Positions 46,137 to 56,255 of a stretch of 64,000 nucleotides of DNA are shown one piece after another; positions within the stretch are counted from its first letter, which is position 1, and every line of letters starts with the position of its first letter. The stretch comes from Vibrio diabolicus (lineage in GTDB: Bacteria; Pseudomonadota; Gammaproteobacteria; Enterobacterales; Vibrionaceae). Under the pieces are notes generated by a model, which was not told the DNA's origin, did not search any database, and saw only the letters and a program-made list of their open reading frames with translations. Made by a program: the position numbers and the translations under genes. Location of the stretch: contig CCKK01000001.1 in NCBI GenBank assembly GCA_001048675.1, forward strand, positions 118,102-182,101, in the 5' to 3' direction.

Positions 46137-47342
46137 TTAAAGATACTTGGCTATACGATCTGCAACCTTCTGATGTGCTTCTCTTCTTTCTTCCAGAAAA
46201 TCGTGACGATTGTAGATGCCCTCAACGCCCTTGAGTTTGTGATTTAAACACCTTTCAGCTACTTGGCCTGCAACGCCCTCAGCAGAAGCCAGTGTTCTGA
46301 AGGTACGGCGTAGGTCATGGACAACAAAGTAATCAACCCCTTCCATTTTATTTTTGGTTGGCCTCTCTTTGTCACGACCAAACAAATATTTAATAGCGGT
46401 GGTTATTGTATCTGAGCCCATGTATGGATTTTTGCTCCTCCTTCTACTCGGAAATACATAATCGGAGTCAAGCGCTCTGATTTTGAGTTCTTGCAGCCAC
46501 TCTAAGGCTTGATGAGGAAGTGGGATAGTTAATGGTATGCCATTTTTGGTTCTTTCCTTAGGTATTTCCCATAGAGCATTTTCTAAATCAAACTCAGTCC
46601 AAGGCGCTTGGCATAACTCGCTGTTTCTGACGCCAAGCACTAGATACAAGCAGCAAGCTAGATAGTTCTCTCGTGTAAAGCTTACATTGTTCTCTCTGAA
46701 TACTCGAAACACAGTTACTATCTCACCCTCGGTTAAGACTCTGGCTCGACTCTCTTCGACACCGCCAGCGTCGTTGACACGAAAAGCTGCGGCGGGATTG
46801 ATCTGGGTAAGATCTAGCTTATTGGCATGCCGGAACAGTTGCTTCATGTACATGAGTGTATCGTTAGCGATGGTTGGTCGATTGCTATCAACAATACGCC
46901 TGATGACTTCTCGCACATCCAGCGCTGTTACCTGATCGATTTTAAGCTTCCCAATTACTGGTCGGATCTCTTTGGTGTAAACACGCTTTGGAATGTTTGG
47001 GTGCTTGAGCTTGTCTTTAAGATCATGCTCAAACCAGTCTTCAAACAGGTCATCGGCGGTTTGAATACCGGACCATTGGCGACGTTGTCGTTCTGCCAGT
47101 GGATTGATGCCTTGTTGGATCAGCTTACGTTGTTGGAAGGCCGCATCGCGTGCATCTGCAAGGGATAGTTCCGGATAGGACCCAAGTGTCATTTCTGGAC
47201 GACTGCCGTTGATTGAAAATCGCAAGATCCAAAACGGTTCTCCAGATGCGGGTACAACGAAGTAGAGGCCATTACCATCTGCGGTTTTGCGTGGTTCATC
47301 TTTGGCTAAAGCGGCGACTTTTCGTGCGTTGAGCTTGCCCAT
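46137..47342 (-). CDS. int: P4-type tyrosine integrase of the yicC island
   Basis: A 401-residue integrase. The DUF4102-type N-terminal domain (LNARKVAALAKDEPRKTADGNGLYF, in part) is typical of P4-family integrases, which bind arm sites. The catalytic domain has Arg239 (LGVRNSEL), a Lys region (ERTKNG), His342-x-x-Arg345 (HDLRRTF), His368 (LNHK) and the nucleophile Tyr377 (IYNRH). It lies 187 bp inside attR, next to arm-type sites, and reads away from yicC. Start ATG 47342 has AGGAG just upstream. All catalytic residues are present, so the island may still be mobile. Confidence 0.93.
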   Translation of the reverse strand: MGKLNARKVAALAKDEPRKTADGNGLYFVVPASGEPFWILRFSINGSRPEMTLGSYPELSLADARDAAFQQRKLIQQGINPLAERQRRQWSGIQTADDLFEDWFEHDLKDKLKHPNIPKRVYTKEIRPVIGKLKIDQVTALDVREVIRRIVDSNRPTIANDTLMYMKQLFRHANKLDLTQINPAAAFRVNDAGGVEESRARVLTEGEIVTVFRVFRENNVSFTRENYLACCLYLVLGVRNSELCQAPWTEFDLENALWEIPKERTKNGIPLTIPLPHQALEWLQELKIRALDSDYVFPSRRRSKNPYMGSDTITTAIKYLFGRDKERPTKNKMEGVDYFVVHDLRRTFRTLASAEGVAGQVAERCLNHKLKGVEGIYNRHDFLEERREAHQKVADRIAKYL

Positions 47343-47366
47343 ATAGTTCTCCTTATCATGGAAAGT

Positions 47367-47419
47367 TACTCACCATTTAAGGGCATACTAGATCAATCCT
47401 ACTCACCACTAAACTCACC
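47367..47419. promoter_or_regulatory. Integrase arm-type sites, right end
   Basis: TACTCACC at 47367-47374 and 47400-47407, and AACTCACC at 47412-47419, just upstream of int. They match the left-end octamers and may let Int bind its own promoter region. Confidence 0.6.
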
Positions 47420-47462
47420 AGTTGGTTGAAAATACAGGTAAAGACCTGAAATCTCCTGAAAA

Positions 47463-47490
47463 CAAAAAAGCCCCTATTTACAGGGGCTTG
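47463..47490 (-). terminator. Terminator after yicC (supplied by the island)
   Basis: On the minus strand AAGCCCCT GTAAAT AGGGGCTT is followed by TTTTG. It lies inside the island, 40 bp beyond the yicC stop, and probably replaces the terminator lost on integration. Confidence 0.8.
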
Positions 47491-47526
47491 GTAAGGTTAA
47501 GTAAGCTCAAAGAGACTCAAAATACC

Positions 47527-48393
47527 TTATTCAATATTTTGGATCTGCTCACGCATCTGTTCGATCAGAACTTTCAGTTCAACGCCCGATGCGGTGATGT
47601 CGGTGCTGATGGATTTCGACGCTAGCGTGTTCGATTCACGGTTGAACTCTTGCATCATGAAGTCCAGACGACGACCCACTGCGCCACCTTTTTTCAGAAT
47701 GTTTGTGGTTTCTTTTACGTGAGAGTCCAAGCGATCGAGCTCTTCAGCAACATCCGACTTTTGCGCTAGCAAAATCAGTTCTTGTTCGATACGAGACGGA
47801 TCCAGTTCCACTTTAGCGTCTTCGAACTTCGAGAATAGTCGCTCACGTTGCCATTCTAAAATTTCTGGCATGCGCGCACGCACTTTTACGACTTCGGCAG
47901 AAATGGCGTTCAAACGCTGTTCAATCAGCGCTTTCATGTTCTCGCCTTCACGAGCACGCGCTTCAATAAACTCATCCATTGCGCCATCAAACGCTTCTAG
48001 TAGCACTTTATTTACCGCATCCATGTCTTGCTCTGGCGTTTCCATTACCCCCGGCCATTGCATGACTTGAAATGGATTGATTCGGCTCAGTTCACCAGTC
48101 ATGTGCATAACTTGTTCAGCGGCCTTAATTACTTGGCTAGCAAGCGCTTCGTTGATGCTAAGCTCACCTTTTGCGGCAGGGTTTGCTTCAAAACGCAGAT
48201 TACATTCCACTTTGCCTCGCGCTAAGCGCTTACGAAAACGCTCGCGTAAAACGGGCTCTAATCCGCGAAATTGTTCTGGCATGCGGAAGTATGTTTCTAA
48301 ATAACGCTGGTTCACGCTGCGGATTTCCCATACCGCAGAACCCCAGTCGCCTTTTACTTCTTTGCGTGCATACGCTGTCATACTGTAAATCAT
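47527..48393 (-). CDS. yicC: YicC family endoribonuclease-like protein (island target gene)
   Basis: A 288-residue YicC protein: N-terminal YicC domain (MIYSMTAYARKE, VWEIRSVNQRYLETYFRMPE) and C-terminal DUF1732 domain (GRRLDFMMQEFNRESNTLASKS, in part). The family is involved in RNA turnover in stationary phase and stress. The island is integrated in its last 22 bp; the present stop is TAA (47527-47529) and the original, left at attL, was TGA, with the same last amino acids QIQNIE. It is therefore unbroken. Divergent from rph. Confidence 0.93.
   Translation of the reverse strand: MIYSMTAYARKEVKGDWGSAVWEIRSVNQRYLETYFRMPEQFRGLEPVLRERFRKRLARGKVECNLRFEANPAAKGELSINEALASQVIKAAEQVMHMTGELSRINPFQVMQWPGVMETPEQDMDAVNKVLLEAFDGAMDEFIEARAREGENMKALIEQRLNAISAEVVKVRARMPEILEWQRERLFSKFEDAKVELDPSRIEQELILLAQKSDVAEELDRLDSHVKETTNILKKGGAVGRRLDFMMQEFNRESNTLASKSISTDITASGVELKVLIEQMREQIQNIE
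47529..47550. repeat. attR (right 22-bp direct repeat, within yicC)
   Basis: Perfect copy of 33394-33415. It encodes the last residues EQIQNIE of YicC on the minus strand and overlaps the stop codon by one base. Confidence 0.9.
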
Positions 48394-48577
48394 CGAATTT
48401 TCCTGTCTTCATTTTTTGAAAATTACTTCAAGAGTGTATCACGCTGCGTCGATAGGTGCGCGGGATGTATGGATTGTTTATGTTGTGCCTGCGGCGTAAC
48501 CTATGAATCCGGAATCGATTCCGTTATAATCTTCGCCCAACCAAATCGTCTTCTCCTCATATTTAAGGTAGATGCCC

Positions 48578-49294
48578 ATGCGTCCAAACGATCGCAAGGC
48601 GGATCAAGTTCGCCCTATCAAAATTACTCGTAACTACACAGCTTACGCTGAAGGGTCAGTGCTAGTTGAGTTCGGTAACACCAAAGTGTTGTGTAATGCG
48701 ACCGTAGAAGAATCTGTGCCACGTTGGCTAAAAGGCCAAGGTAAAGGCTGGGTTACAGCTGAATACGGCATGCTACCTCGAGCAACACATTCTCGTACTC
48801 GTCGTGAAGCGGCAAGTGGCAAACAAGGCGGCCGTACGATGGAAATTCAGCGTCTTATTGCGCGAAGCCTACGTGCTGTTGTCGATCTAAAAGCCATGGG
48901 TGAGTTCATGATCACCGTTGACTGTGACGTTATCCAAGCTGACGGTGGTACCCGTACTGCATCTATCAGCGGCGCAAGTGTTGCAATGGCCGATGCGTTC
49001 CAACACCTAGTGGATAGCGGTAAGCTAAAAGCGAATCCAATGAAAGGCCACGTAGCGGCAGTTTCAGTTGGTTTGCTAGGCGATGATGTTCTGTGTGACC
49101 TTGAGTACGTTGAAGATTCAGCGGCAGACACAGACATGAACGTGGTAATGACCGAAGAAGGCAAGATGATTGAAATTCAGGGCACTGCAGAAGGTGAACC
49201 GTTCAGTCACGAACAGCTGATGGCATTGCTCGAGTCGGCGAAAATCGGCATTACGGAAATTGTCGCAGCGCAGAAGGCGGCGTTAGCCAATTGA
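48578..49294 (+). CDS. rph: Ribonuclease PH
   Basis: A 238-residue phosphorolytic 3' exoribonuclease that trims tRNA 3' ends. Conserved parts: [13 protein letters not shown] start, [20 protein letters not shown], the RNA-binding [27 protein letters not shown] (in part), and the C-terminal [17 protein letters not shown] prefer ATG 48578 (family start MRPNDR, AAGG 9 bases upstream) over ATG 48572. It heads the rph-pyrE pair and is followed by a terminator. Confidence 0.95.
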   Translation: MRPNDRKADQVRPIKITRNYTAYAEGSVLVEFGNTKVLCNATVEESVPRWLKGQGKGWVTAEYGMLPRATHSRTRREAASGKQGGRTMEIQRLIARSLRAVVDLKAMGEFMITVDCDVIQADGGTRTASISGASVAMADAFQHLVDSGKLKANPMKGHVAAVSVGLLGDDVLCDLEYVEDSAADTDMNVVMTEEGKMIEIQGTAEGEPFSHEQLMALLESAKIGITEIVAAQKAALAN

Positions 49295-49299
49295 TTTTA

Positions 49300-49329
49300 A
49301 TAGCTCCCATTATGGGGGCTATTTTTTTA
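49300..49329 (+). terminator. Terminator/attenuator between rph and pyrE
   Basis: Stem ATAGCTCCC / GGGGGCTAT with a short loop, then TTTTTTT. As in E. coli, where the rph-pyrE gap holds the UTP-sensitive pyrE attenuator, this may control pyrE. A leader peptide was not evident. Confidence 0.75.
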
Positions 49330-49398
49330 TCTCGACAATAGAGAAATGAATGATTGTCGAGAAGAGACACAAGAAACCAAGGACATAGAGAGAAAATA

Positions 49399-50040
49399 AT
49401 GAAAGCATACCAGCGTGAATTTATTGAGTTTGCACTTGAGAAAGAAGTTCTTAAGTTTGGTGAGTTTACTTTGAAATCTGGCCGTAAAAGCCCGTACTTC
49501 TTTAACGCTGGTCTTTTCAATACTGGTCGTGACCTAGCGCGTCTTGGTCGTTTTTACGCAGCCGCGCTCGCTGATTCTGGCATTGAATTCGATGTACTGT
49601 TTGGCCCTGCGTACAAAGGTATTCCTATTGCAACGACAACAGCAGTCGCGCTGGCGGATCATCACGATATCGACACGCCTTACTGCTTCAACCGTAAAGA
49701 AGCGAAAGATCACGGCGAAGGCGGTAACCTTGTAGGCTCTGCGCTTGAAGGTCGAATCATGCTAGTGGATGACGTAATCACAGCAGGTACTGCGATTCGT
49801 GAATCGATGGAAATTATTAAAGCAAATAGCGCTGACCTTGCGGGTGTGTTGGTTGCTATCGACCGCCAAGAGAAGGGCAAGGGCGAGCTTTCTGCGATTC
49901 AAGAAGTTGAGCGTGACTTTGGTTGTGCCGTGATTTCAATTGTAAGTTTGGGTGATCTTGTTACTTACTTAGAAGAGAAAGGTGACGCTGCTGAGCACTT
50001 GGAAGCAGTTAAAGCCTATCGCTCGGAATACGGCATTTAA
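49399..50040 (+). CDS. pyrE: Orotate phosphoribosyltransferase
   Basis: A 213-residue enzyme making OMP from orotate and PRPP in pyrimidine synthesis. The PRPP loop is [16 protein letters not shown]. Start [13 protein letters not shown] at ATG 49399 is the family start with GAGAG upstream; the longer frame from 49354 passes through the leader. The substrate-loop [15 protein letters not shown] is intact. It lies 104 bp after rph. Confidence 0.95.
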   Translation: MKAYQREFIEFALEKEVLKFGEFTLKSGRKSPYFFNAGLFNTGRDLARLGRFYAAALADSGIEFDVLFGPAYKGIPIATTTAVALADHHDIDTPYCFNRKEAKDHGEGGNLVGSALEGRIMLVDDVITAGTAIRESMEIIKANSADLAGVLVAIDRQEKGKGELSAIQEVERDFGCAVISIVSLGDLVTYLEEKGDAAEHLEAVKAYRSEYGI

Positions 50041-50064
50041 TTTGTTATTTTTTCTGAAAAAGTA

Positions 50065-50100
50065 AAAAGGGCAGATGGATATCCATCTGCCCTTTTTTTT
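50065..50100 (+). terminator. Bidirectional terminator (pyrE / lpxL-like)
   Basis: A perfect palindrome: AAAAAGGGCAGATGGAT paired with ATCCATCTGCCCTTTTT, followed by more T. It works for both convergent genes. Confidence 0.9.
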
Positions 50101-50126
50101 GTTTTTGGATTTATCGCCTTGACGAC

Positions 50127-51077
50127 TTACTTATAGCGAATGCCTTTCTCGACATGCTCATCTTGCATGGTTTTGTAGCGTTTATGGAGCCACATCCATT
50201 GCTCTGGAGCGCGTAGGATGACCTCTTCCACATACTTGTTCATGTAAGCGGCAGCGGCGACTTCGTCTTTTTGTGGATAGTCGGCTTCAATGCACTTATC
50301 GGCGATGATGTCGTATTTCCCTTCACCATTGCGAAACCCTGAGCCTGGGATGATCGCACATTTTGAGGTATACGCCAGAATGCTTGTACCAGTTGTAGTA
50401 CACGCATCGTCTACGGCAAAGAAGGGCACAAATACAGATTTTTTTCGACCGTAATCGTGATCCGGCAGATAGAACAGACGCTCACCGCTGCGTAATACAC
50501 GAATCATCTTTTTCACATCTTTACGATCAATCAGTTTATTGCAGTTATGTGTCCGTCCCCAATACTGGATAAAGTTATAAGCAGGATTATTATGCGGACG
50601 AAACGCGCCGTACCCGGCCACGCCGAGCACGGCGAAAGCACGTGCAGTGATCTCTAGATTAAGAGCATGGACACAACAAAGTAGGACGCCTTTACCTTCT
50701 TTGGCTTTTTCACGCAGTGCGCCGAGATCTTTCTCGACGATAAGTTTTTTAAAGCGCCAAGTCGGCCAGAACCAAGTGATTCCGGTTTCTATGAGTGCCA
50801 TACCGGTATTTTTGAAGTTCTCTTCAACAATATGTTGAATCTCTTCAGGTGTTTTGTCTGGAAAGGCCAATTCTAAGTTACGTTGAGCAACGTGGACACG
50901 CTTTTTACCGTAGCGCATGCCAAGTTTACCGAGTGAACGACCTAATGAAAGCAGCAGCCGATAAGGAAGAATATTGACGAGGATGGCCAACAGACCAAAA
51001 CCAAGCCATACGCCCCAGTTACGAGGGTGAAGAAGTGAAAGAGAAAACTCGGGCTGCGTGTATTTGTCTTTACTCAT
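50127..51077 (-). CDS. lpxL: Lipid A biosynthesis late acyltransferase (LpxL/LpxM family)
   Basis: A 316-residue inner-membrane acyltransferase of the HtrB/MsbB family, adding a secondary acyl chain to Kdo2-lipid A. The N-terminal membrane helix is WGVWLGFGLLAILVNILPYRLL (in part). The HX4D/E catalytic motif is His137 to Glu142 in VHALNLE. PDHDYGRKKSVFVPFF and the C-terminal APEQWMWLHKRYK are family hallmarks. In V. cholerae two such genes lie between pyrE and slmA; only one is found here. Whether it is the LpxL or the LpxM type cannot be told by eye. Confidence 0.88.
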   Translation of the reverse strand: MSKDKYTQPEFSLSLLHPRNWGVWLGFGLLAILVNILPYRLLLSLGRSLGKLGMRYGKKRVHVAQRNLELAFPDKTPEEIQHIVEENFKNTGMALIETGITWFWPTWRFKKLIVEKDLGALREKAKEGKGVLLCCVHALNLEITARAFAVLGVAGYGAFRPHNNPAYNFIQYWGRTHNCNKLIDRKDVKKMIRVLRSGERLFYLPDHDYGRKKSVFVPFFAVDDACTTTGTSILAYTSKCAIIPGSGFRNGEGKYDIIADKCIEADYPQKDEVAAAAYMNKYVEEVILRAPEQWMWLHKRYKTMQDEHVEKGIRYK

Positions 51078-51083
51078 AATCTT

Positions 51084-51674
51084 TTACTTTATTTGTGCAC
51101 TCAAAAGCGCCCAGTACTCGTCAAAGTTTGCAGTCGGCTGGTATTTAAAGTCGCTACGCACAAAGCGGTTTAGGCTACCCTCAACTTGTCCCAGAATTTG
51201 CGCGGCTAGGATGCGCTCTTCGACAGGGAAAGACTTCCCTTCACGAATCTTACGTTCACGCAGGATCTGGCGCAATTGTGTTTCTATGCGCTCAAAGAGT
51301 TGATTGATGCGTTCACGTAGGCGTTCATTTTCAAACATTAGAGCATGGCCCGACAAAATGCGTGTCAGACCAGGGTTACGTTCAGAGAACGCCAAAATCA
51401 GGTGCATCACCATACGAATACGCTCTAGAGTATCTTTTTCGTCGTCTAGAATACGGTTGATACGTGTCATCAAGGCTTCTTCAATGAACTCAATCAACCC
51501 TTCGAACATGCGCGCTTTACTTGGGAAATGACGATACAGCGCGGCTTCTGAAACGCCGACTTGCTTGGCCAGTTTTGCCGTAGTAATGCGTGAAGCGCCT
51601 TCTGTTGATTCAAGCATTTCTGCCAATGCTTGTAAGATCTCTTCACGACGGTTGGATTTTTTACTGCCGGCCAT
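51084..51674 (-). CDS. slmA: Nucleoid occlusion factor SlmA
   Basis: A 196-residue TetR-family protein. The N-terminal HTH is [27 protein letters not shown] (in part), following [16 protein letters not shown]. It binds palindromic DNA over the chromosome (not Ter) and blocks FtsZ assembly, preventing division through the nucleoid. Its place between lpxL and coaBC is conserved in enterics and vibrios. Only 6 bp separates it from the acyltransferase, so they are probably co-transcribed. Confidence 0.93.
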   Translation of the reverse strand: MAGSKKSNRREEILQALAEMLESTEGASRITTAKLAKQVGVSEAALYRHFPSKARMFEGLIEFIEEALMTRINRILDDEKDTLERIRMVMHLILAFSERNPGLTRILSGHALMFENERLRERINQLFERIETQLRQILRERKIREGKSFPVEERILAAQILGQVEGSLNRFVRSDFKYQPTANFDEYWALLSAQIK

Positions 51675-51845
51675 TAGTTACTTCCTTTCAAAATACAAAG
51701 TTGAGCGGAGGGGATTATAAGACGCTATTTCGCCTCAAACTAGACCACTAAGGGTGGAATGGGAGATTTAACACCCTTAGTTGTCATGTTTGTACCAAAT
51801 TTATGCCAGCTTTTGTGAAAAGTTGGCAGGGTTTTCAAACGTTAG

Positions 51846-53045
51846 TTACATCAAGTGATGCATTTTTTCGAGAATTCTAAAGCTCAATGCTTCTTTTGAT
51901 TCTAAAGCGAGCGCAAGTTCACCCTCAGGCCAGTACAGGGTAATCGCGTTGTCGTTGCTGTTAAATCCTTGCCCTGCAACCGAAACGTCATTCGCACAGA
52001 TCATATCGAGGTTTTTCTTTGTTAACTTGCCTCGAGCATAGGTCTCTACATCATTGGTTTCAGCCGCAAAACCGACGGTAAACGGACGCTTCTCCGTCAT
52101 TGCTGCTACAGAAGCAACAATATCAGGATTTTTGACCATATTAATGACCATTTCGTCATTGCCTTCAGTTTTTTTCAACTTTTGAGACGCGATCGTTTGT
52201 GGGCGGTAGTCAGCAACAGCAGCGCAGCTAATAAACGCATCATGCTTGTTTGCGTGTGCCATAACGGCTTCGTGCATCTCTTGTGCACTGGAAACATTAA
52301 TGCGCTCAACACCTACGGGCGTATTTAAACTGACAGGACCGCTCACGAGGGTGACTTTGGCTCCCATCTGCGCTGCGGCGCTCGCCAATGCATAGCCCAT
52401 TTTACCGGAGCTATGATTCGTAATGTAACGCACTGGGTCAATCGCTTCGCGAGTTGGGCCAGCGGTGATGAGTATCGACTTACCTTCTAGCAATTTTGGT
52501 TGAAAGAACTGTTCACATAGATGCACTAGCTGCATTGGTTCCAGCATTCGACCTGGTCCCACATCACCACAGGCTTGCTCTCCTGCCGCAGGACCCCAGA
52601 TGTGCATACCGCGACGCGCTAACGTTGAGATGTTCTCTTGGGTTGCGAGATTGCGATACATCTGTTGATTCATCGCAGGAGATACAGCAACAGGGGAATC
52701 CGTAGCGAGCACAAGCGTGGTAAGCAAATCGTTCCCCATACCTGCAGACATGCGCGCGATTAAGTCCGCGGTCGCTGGCGCTAGTAGTACTAAATCTGCC
52801 CATTTGGCCAATTCAATATGGCCCATAGAGGCTTCCGCTGCTGGGTCTAATAAACTGTCTGAGACAGGACGGCCCGAAACGGCTTGTATGGTTAAAGGGG
52901 TAATGAACTCTTTTGCTGCTTTCGTCATTACCACTTGAACTTGCGCTCCTCTCTCTATGAGGCGACGGGTTAGCTCCGCACATTTATACGCGGCAATACC
53001 GCCACTGATGCCGAGTAGAATTTTCTTTCCTGCTAGTGTTTGCAT
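51846..53045 (-). CDS. coaBC: Bifunctional PPC decarboxylase / PPC synthetase CoaBC (Dfp)
   Basis: A 399-residue enzyme for two steps of coenzyme A synthesis. The N-terminal CoaC flavoprotein domain has [18 protein letters not shown], the conserved His in [12 protein letters not shown], the substrate motif PAMNQQMY and the catalytic Cys in [12 protein letters not shown]. The C-terminal CoaB domain has [25 protein letters not shown] (in part) and KKTEGN. I start at ATG 53045 ([12 protein letters not shown]). Divergent from the MCP gene. Confidence 0.95.
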   Translation of the reverse strand: MQTLAGKKILLGISGGIAAYKCAELTRRLIERGAQVQVVMTKAAKEFITPLTIQAVSGRPVSDSLLDPAAEASMGHIELAKWADLVLLAPATADLIARMSAGMGNDLLTTLVLATDSPVAVSPAMNQQMYRNLATQENISTLARRGMHIWGPAAGEQACGDVGPGRMLEPMQLVHLCEQFFQPKLLEGKSILITAGPTREAIDPVRYITNHSSGKMGYALASAAAQMGAKVTLVSGPVSLNTPVGVERINVSSAQEMHEAVMAHANKHDAFISCAAVADYRPQTIASQKLKKTEGNDEMVINMVKNPDIVASVAAMTEKRPFTVGFAAETNDVETYARGKLTKKNLDMICANDVSVAGQGFNSNDNAITLYWPEGELALALESKEALSFRILEKMHHLM

Positions 53046-53238
53046 GTGAGATCTCCAATTTGATGACCGGATTTTAACACAATTCAAAGTCTGACCGCCC
53101 GAGCATATATAACGAGAAGATAATTCACATCAAACTCCAGAGTATTAATCTGACCGAGGAAGGGAAAATTCGCGCCTACCTCACAGACAAGTTGCGCGGA
53201 GTTTGCAAGTCTGAAAAGAAAAAGAGGTACTGGAAACC

Positions 53239-54912
53239 ATGGTGTTGAAAAGTCGAAACAAATTGCTGCTGATAACCCTAATTCCGTTGTTGTTGATCAC
53301 CACGTTGATCTCAGTGGTGTATTACATCAACAGCAGTATAAGTTTGGAAGCGGAGCTGGCAAGAGACAGGCAAGAGCTCATCGAAACGAAAAAGAAAGAG
53401 TTACAAGCCTACATGATGATGGGTGTGACGGCGATAAAACCGTTATACGACACGGATGTAAATGGAAGTAATAAAGAGGCAGCAAAAGAAATTCTGAAAG
53501 CTATGCGCTTTGAAAGCGATGGTTACTTTTTTGCCTACGACTCTCAAGGTGTGAATACGTTACATGCCATCAAACCTTCTTTAGAGGGTAAAAACCTTTA
53601 CGACTTAAAAGATGAAAATGGGGTCGCAGTTATCGCGGGCTTGATTGATGCTTCTCAAAAAGGGGATGGGTTCCTCTATTTCTCGTGGCACAAACCGACC
53701 ATTGACGCACAAGCGCCTAAGCTAGGCTATGCAGAATATTTATCGAAATGGGACTGGGTTTTAGGCACTGGTGTTTATATTGATGACATCGACCAGCAAG
53801 TTGCGATGCACAGAGAGTTAAAAACTCAAGAGCTAAAAGAGCATACGTTATCTGCCGTGTTGATTTCCGTTGTTGGGTTGATCATTACCAGTGTTCTCAC
53901 CAGTATCGTGGTGTCGAAAGGCATTCAGCCATTACAACATGTCGCGGCGTCATTGAAAGATGTAGCCGCAGGCGGCGGTGACTTAACGGCTCGTTTAAAA
54001 GTCGAAAGTCAGGATGAAGTCGGTGAAGTGGCGGCCGCGTTTAATGAGTTTATGGATAAGCTGCACCCACTGATGCAGGATATCCACCGCTCTGCGACGA
54101 CAGTACAGACCGTTTCTCAAAGCCTGAACACTCAGACCAGCCAAGCGAGCGGTCAAATGCAGGATCACTGTTTAGAGACGGACAAAGTCGTGACGGCGGT
54201 GACACAAATGAGCATGACAGCGAAAGAAGTAGCGAGCAATACCAATGCGACTGCACAGGCGATTGAGGATGCCAACAGTCAAGTTACCGAAGCTCAGCGT
54301 GAAGTGGAACAAGCAATTGAAGGCATTACCGAGCTAGTGAGGGAGATAGACAGTACGTCAGATGCAATTTCTGAGTTGAGTTTACAAACCGAAAAAATAA
54401 CCAAAGTGCTGGATGTGATTGGCGAGATAGCTGAGCAAACGAATTTGTTGGCCCTAAATGCGGCGATTGAAGCGGCTAGAGCGGGTGAGCAAGGCCGAGG
54501 GTTTGCCGTCGTTGCGGATGAAGTTCGCTCGTTAGCCAGTCGTACGCAAAATAGTACTCATGAAATTGGTGACATGCTTAAGCAGCTGCAAAATGGTGTA
54601 TCAAGAGCGGTCAGTACAATGTCGGTGAGCCAAAAACGAGGTGTAAAAACGGCGGAAGAGTCCGCGCTCATTCAGCAATCTCTTTCTGGTGTTCATCATT
54701 CTATCGGAACAATTCGAGATATGGGTATTCAAACCGCGTCTGCCGCCGAAGAGCAAAGTGCGGTTGCAGAAGACATCAACCAAAACTTAGTGGCTATTCA
54801 ACAGATCGTGAACAACATTAATGAGACGTTGCAGCATGCCGAGTCAATCAGCACGCAGCTATCACAATCTGGAACAGAAATTCACGGCTTGGTTGGCAAC
54901 TTTAAACTCTGA
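53239..54912 (+). CDS. Methyl-accepting chemotaxis protein with single Cache domain
   Basis: A 557-residue chemoreceptor. TM1 is at residues 8-28 ([21 protein letters not shown]). A periplasmic sCache_2-type domain has [32 protein letters not shown] (in parts). TM2 is around 205-225 ([22 protein letters not shown]). HAMP follows ([26 protein letters not shown]), then the signalling tip [32 protein letters not shown] (in parts). The sCache family often senses small organic acids such as pyruvate or acetate, but the ligand here is unknown. An MCP at this place, between coaBC and radC, is also present in V. cholerae. No CheR/CheB pentapeptide is seen. Confidence 0.92.
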   Translation: MVLKSRNKLLLITLIPLLLITTLISVVYYINSSISLEAELARDRQELIETKKKELQAYMMMGVTAIKPLYDTDVNGSNKEAAKEILKAMRFESDGYFFAYDSQGVNTLHAIKPSLEGKNLYDLKDENGVAVIAGLIDASQKGDGFLYFSWHKPTIDAQAPKLGYAEYLSKWDWVLGTGVYIDDIDQQVAMHRELKTQELKEHTLSAVLISVVGLIITSVLTSIVVSKGIQPLQHVAASLKDVAAGGGDLTARLKVESQDEVGEVAAAFNEFMDKLHPLMQDIHRSATTVQTVSQSLNTQTSQASGQMQDHCLETDKVVTAVTQMSMTAKEVASNTNATAQAIEDANSQVTEAQREVEQAIEGITELVREIDSTSDAISELSLQTEKITKVLDVIGEIAEQTNLLALNAAIEAARAGEQGRGFAVVADEVRSLASRTQNSTHEIGDMLKQLQNGVSRAVSTMSVSQKRGVKTAEESALIQQSLSGVHHSIGTIRDMGIQTASAAEEQSAVAEDINQNLVAIQQIVNNINETLQHAESISTQLSQSGTEIHGLVGNFKL

Positions 54913-54952
54913 TGAACTGTTAAGTTGCATGGAAAGCACTGATGGTACGAAG

Positions 54953-54988
54953 AAAGCGAAAGTCATACTCGACTTTCGCTTTTTGTTT
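54953..54988 (+). terminator. Terminator of the MCP gene
   Basis: Stem AAAGCGAAAGTC / GACTTTCGCTTT with 6-nt loop and T-rich tail. Confidence 0.85.
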
Positions 54989-55026
54989 TGTGGAATAGGG
55001 GCACTTTCCATATAAAGAGACATCAG

Positions 55027-55701
55027 ATGATACTGAAAGCTATGCCAACTGAGTCCATGCCCAGGGAGAAGCTGCTGCAACGAGGACCGCAAGCATTAAC
55101 CGATGCTGAGCTACTGGCTATTTTCTTGCGCACAGGCACCCACGGAATGAACGTGATTGAGCTTGCAGACTTCCTTATTCAAGACTTTGGTTCGCTAAGA
55201 CAACTATTTTCAGCATCAGAGCAAGAGTTTTGTCGTCATAAAGGGTTGGGACAAGCCAAGTATGTTCAGTTGCAAGCGGTACTAGAAATGACGCAGCGCT
55301 ATTTAGCGGAAACGCTAAAGCGTGGTGACGCCTTAACCAGCCCCGACCAAACTAAGTTATATCTTTCTTCTATTTTAAGGGATCGGCAAAGAGAGGCTTT
55401 TTATATTCTTTTTCTCGATAACCAGCACCGAGTGATAAAAGATGAAATTTTATTTGAAGGAACGTTGGATGCCGCGTCGGTTTATCCGAGAGAAGTCGTC
55501 AAGCGAGCTCTGCATCATAATGCGGCGGCTTTGATTTTGGCGCACAATCATCCTTCAGGCGTTGCTGAGCCGAGCCAAGCTGACAGAAGGATTACAAGGC
55601 GTCTCACCGACGCATTAGCATTGGTGGATATTCGTATTTTGGACCATTTCGTCATCGGAGATGGGGAAAGTGTCTCTTTTGCTGAAAGAGGCTGGATATA
55701 A
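55027..55701 (+). CDS. radC: RadC/YicR family JAB1/MPN-domain protein
   Basis: A 224-residue RadC protein. It has the N-terminal helix-hairpin-helix ([27 protein letters not shown], in parts) and the JAMM motif [14 protein letters not shown]. Despite the name the DNA-repair role is doubtful; the function is unknown. Start ATG 55027 gives the family start; the frame from 54988 overlaps the preceding terminator. It stands before rpmB, as in most gammaproteobacteria. Confidence 0.92.
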   Translation: MILKAMPTESMPREKLLQRGPQALTDAELLAIFLRTGTHGMNVIELADFLIQDFGSLRQLFSASEQEFCRHKGLGQAKYVQLQAVLEMTQRYLAETLKRGDALTSPDQTKLYLSSILRDRQREAFYILFLDNQHRVIKDEILFEGTLDAASVYPREVVKRALHHNAAALILAHNHPSGVAEPSQADRRITRRLTDALALVDIRILDHFVIGDGESVSFAERGWI

Positions 55702-55848
55702 CTGTGCGTTTTTTAGGTTGTTAGTTGCTAAAAATCTGCTATCATCCACGCCACTAAATTTTTAACTGAATTCAGCTTGGACTGCTAAAAAAAAATCTGC
55801 TGTCTAAAAAAAGATCACGAAAACCTGTAAAAAGGATCTGTTCGGGTC

Positions 55849-55877
55849 TTGAGCAATGCATATCAAGTTAGTATAAT
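55849..55877 (+). promoter_or_regulatory. Promoter of rpmBG
   Basis: -35 TTGAGC (55849-55854), 17-bp spacer, -10 TATAAT (55872-55877), then GCGCGACC, a GC-rich discriminator as in stringently controlled ribosomal promoters. The leader is about 120 nt. An earlier TTGTTA/TATCAT-like pair near 55719-55745 may be a second promoter. Confidence 0.8.
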
Positions 55878-56005
55878 GCGCGACCTTTGATAGCCTTGTA
55901 TGGATTTTCCATAGCGGTTCTTAACCTCTAACTTCTTTTCGAGAGATAGAGAGGTTCGGCCACCAAGGTTGATATCGAGCTGAAACGATTTTGGAGAAGA
56001 CATTC

Positions 56006-56242
56006 ATGTCACGAGTATGCCAAGTAACTGGTAAGCGTCCAGTAACGGGTAACAACCGTTCACACGCACGAAATGCTACTAAGCGTCGTTTTCTGCCGAA
56101 CCTACAAACTCATCGTTTCTGGGTAGAGAGCGAAAAACGTTTTGTTAAACTACGTCTATCTGCTAAAGGTATGCGCATCATCGACAAGAAAGGTATTGAT
56201 ACTGTTCTTGCAGACATGCGTGCACGTGGCGAAAACGTTTAA
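56006..56242 (+). CDS. rpmB: 50S ribosomal protein L28
   Basis: A 78-residue protein beginning [20 protein letters not shown], the L28 signature. I start at ATG 56006; the frame from 55991 adds MEKTF, which corresponds to the ribosome-site region (TTGGAGAAG). It is co-transcribed with rpmG, 13 bp downstream. Confidence 0.97.
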
Positions 56243-56255
56243 GAGGAAATAAGCA

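Larger units (their letters stand above)
33394..47550. mobile_element. Integrative genomic island in the 3' end of yicC
   Basis: An element of about 14.2 kb bounded by a perfect 22-bp direct repeat (33394-33415 and 47529-47550). The right repeat is the last coding part of yicC. Next to it is a P4-type tyrosine integrase gene, and octamers like TACTCACC, three at each end, look like arm sites. Contents from left: AlpA-like and excisionase-like HTH proteins, DUF927 ATPase, unknown orf111, a lipoprotein, orf238, an internal broken integrase, HerA ATPase, NurA nuclease, Dam-like methylase and two small membrane genes. The yicC 3' end is, from memory, the site used by SXT/R391-mobilised islands such as MGIVflInd1; I could not test whether an SXT-like oriT is present. 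I see no conjugation genes. Confidence 0.88.

Noticed and set aside
47422..47625. 67-aa plus-strand frame across attR
   Set aside because: It lies over the yicC end and terminator on the opposite strand and has no protein-like features.
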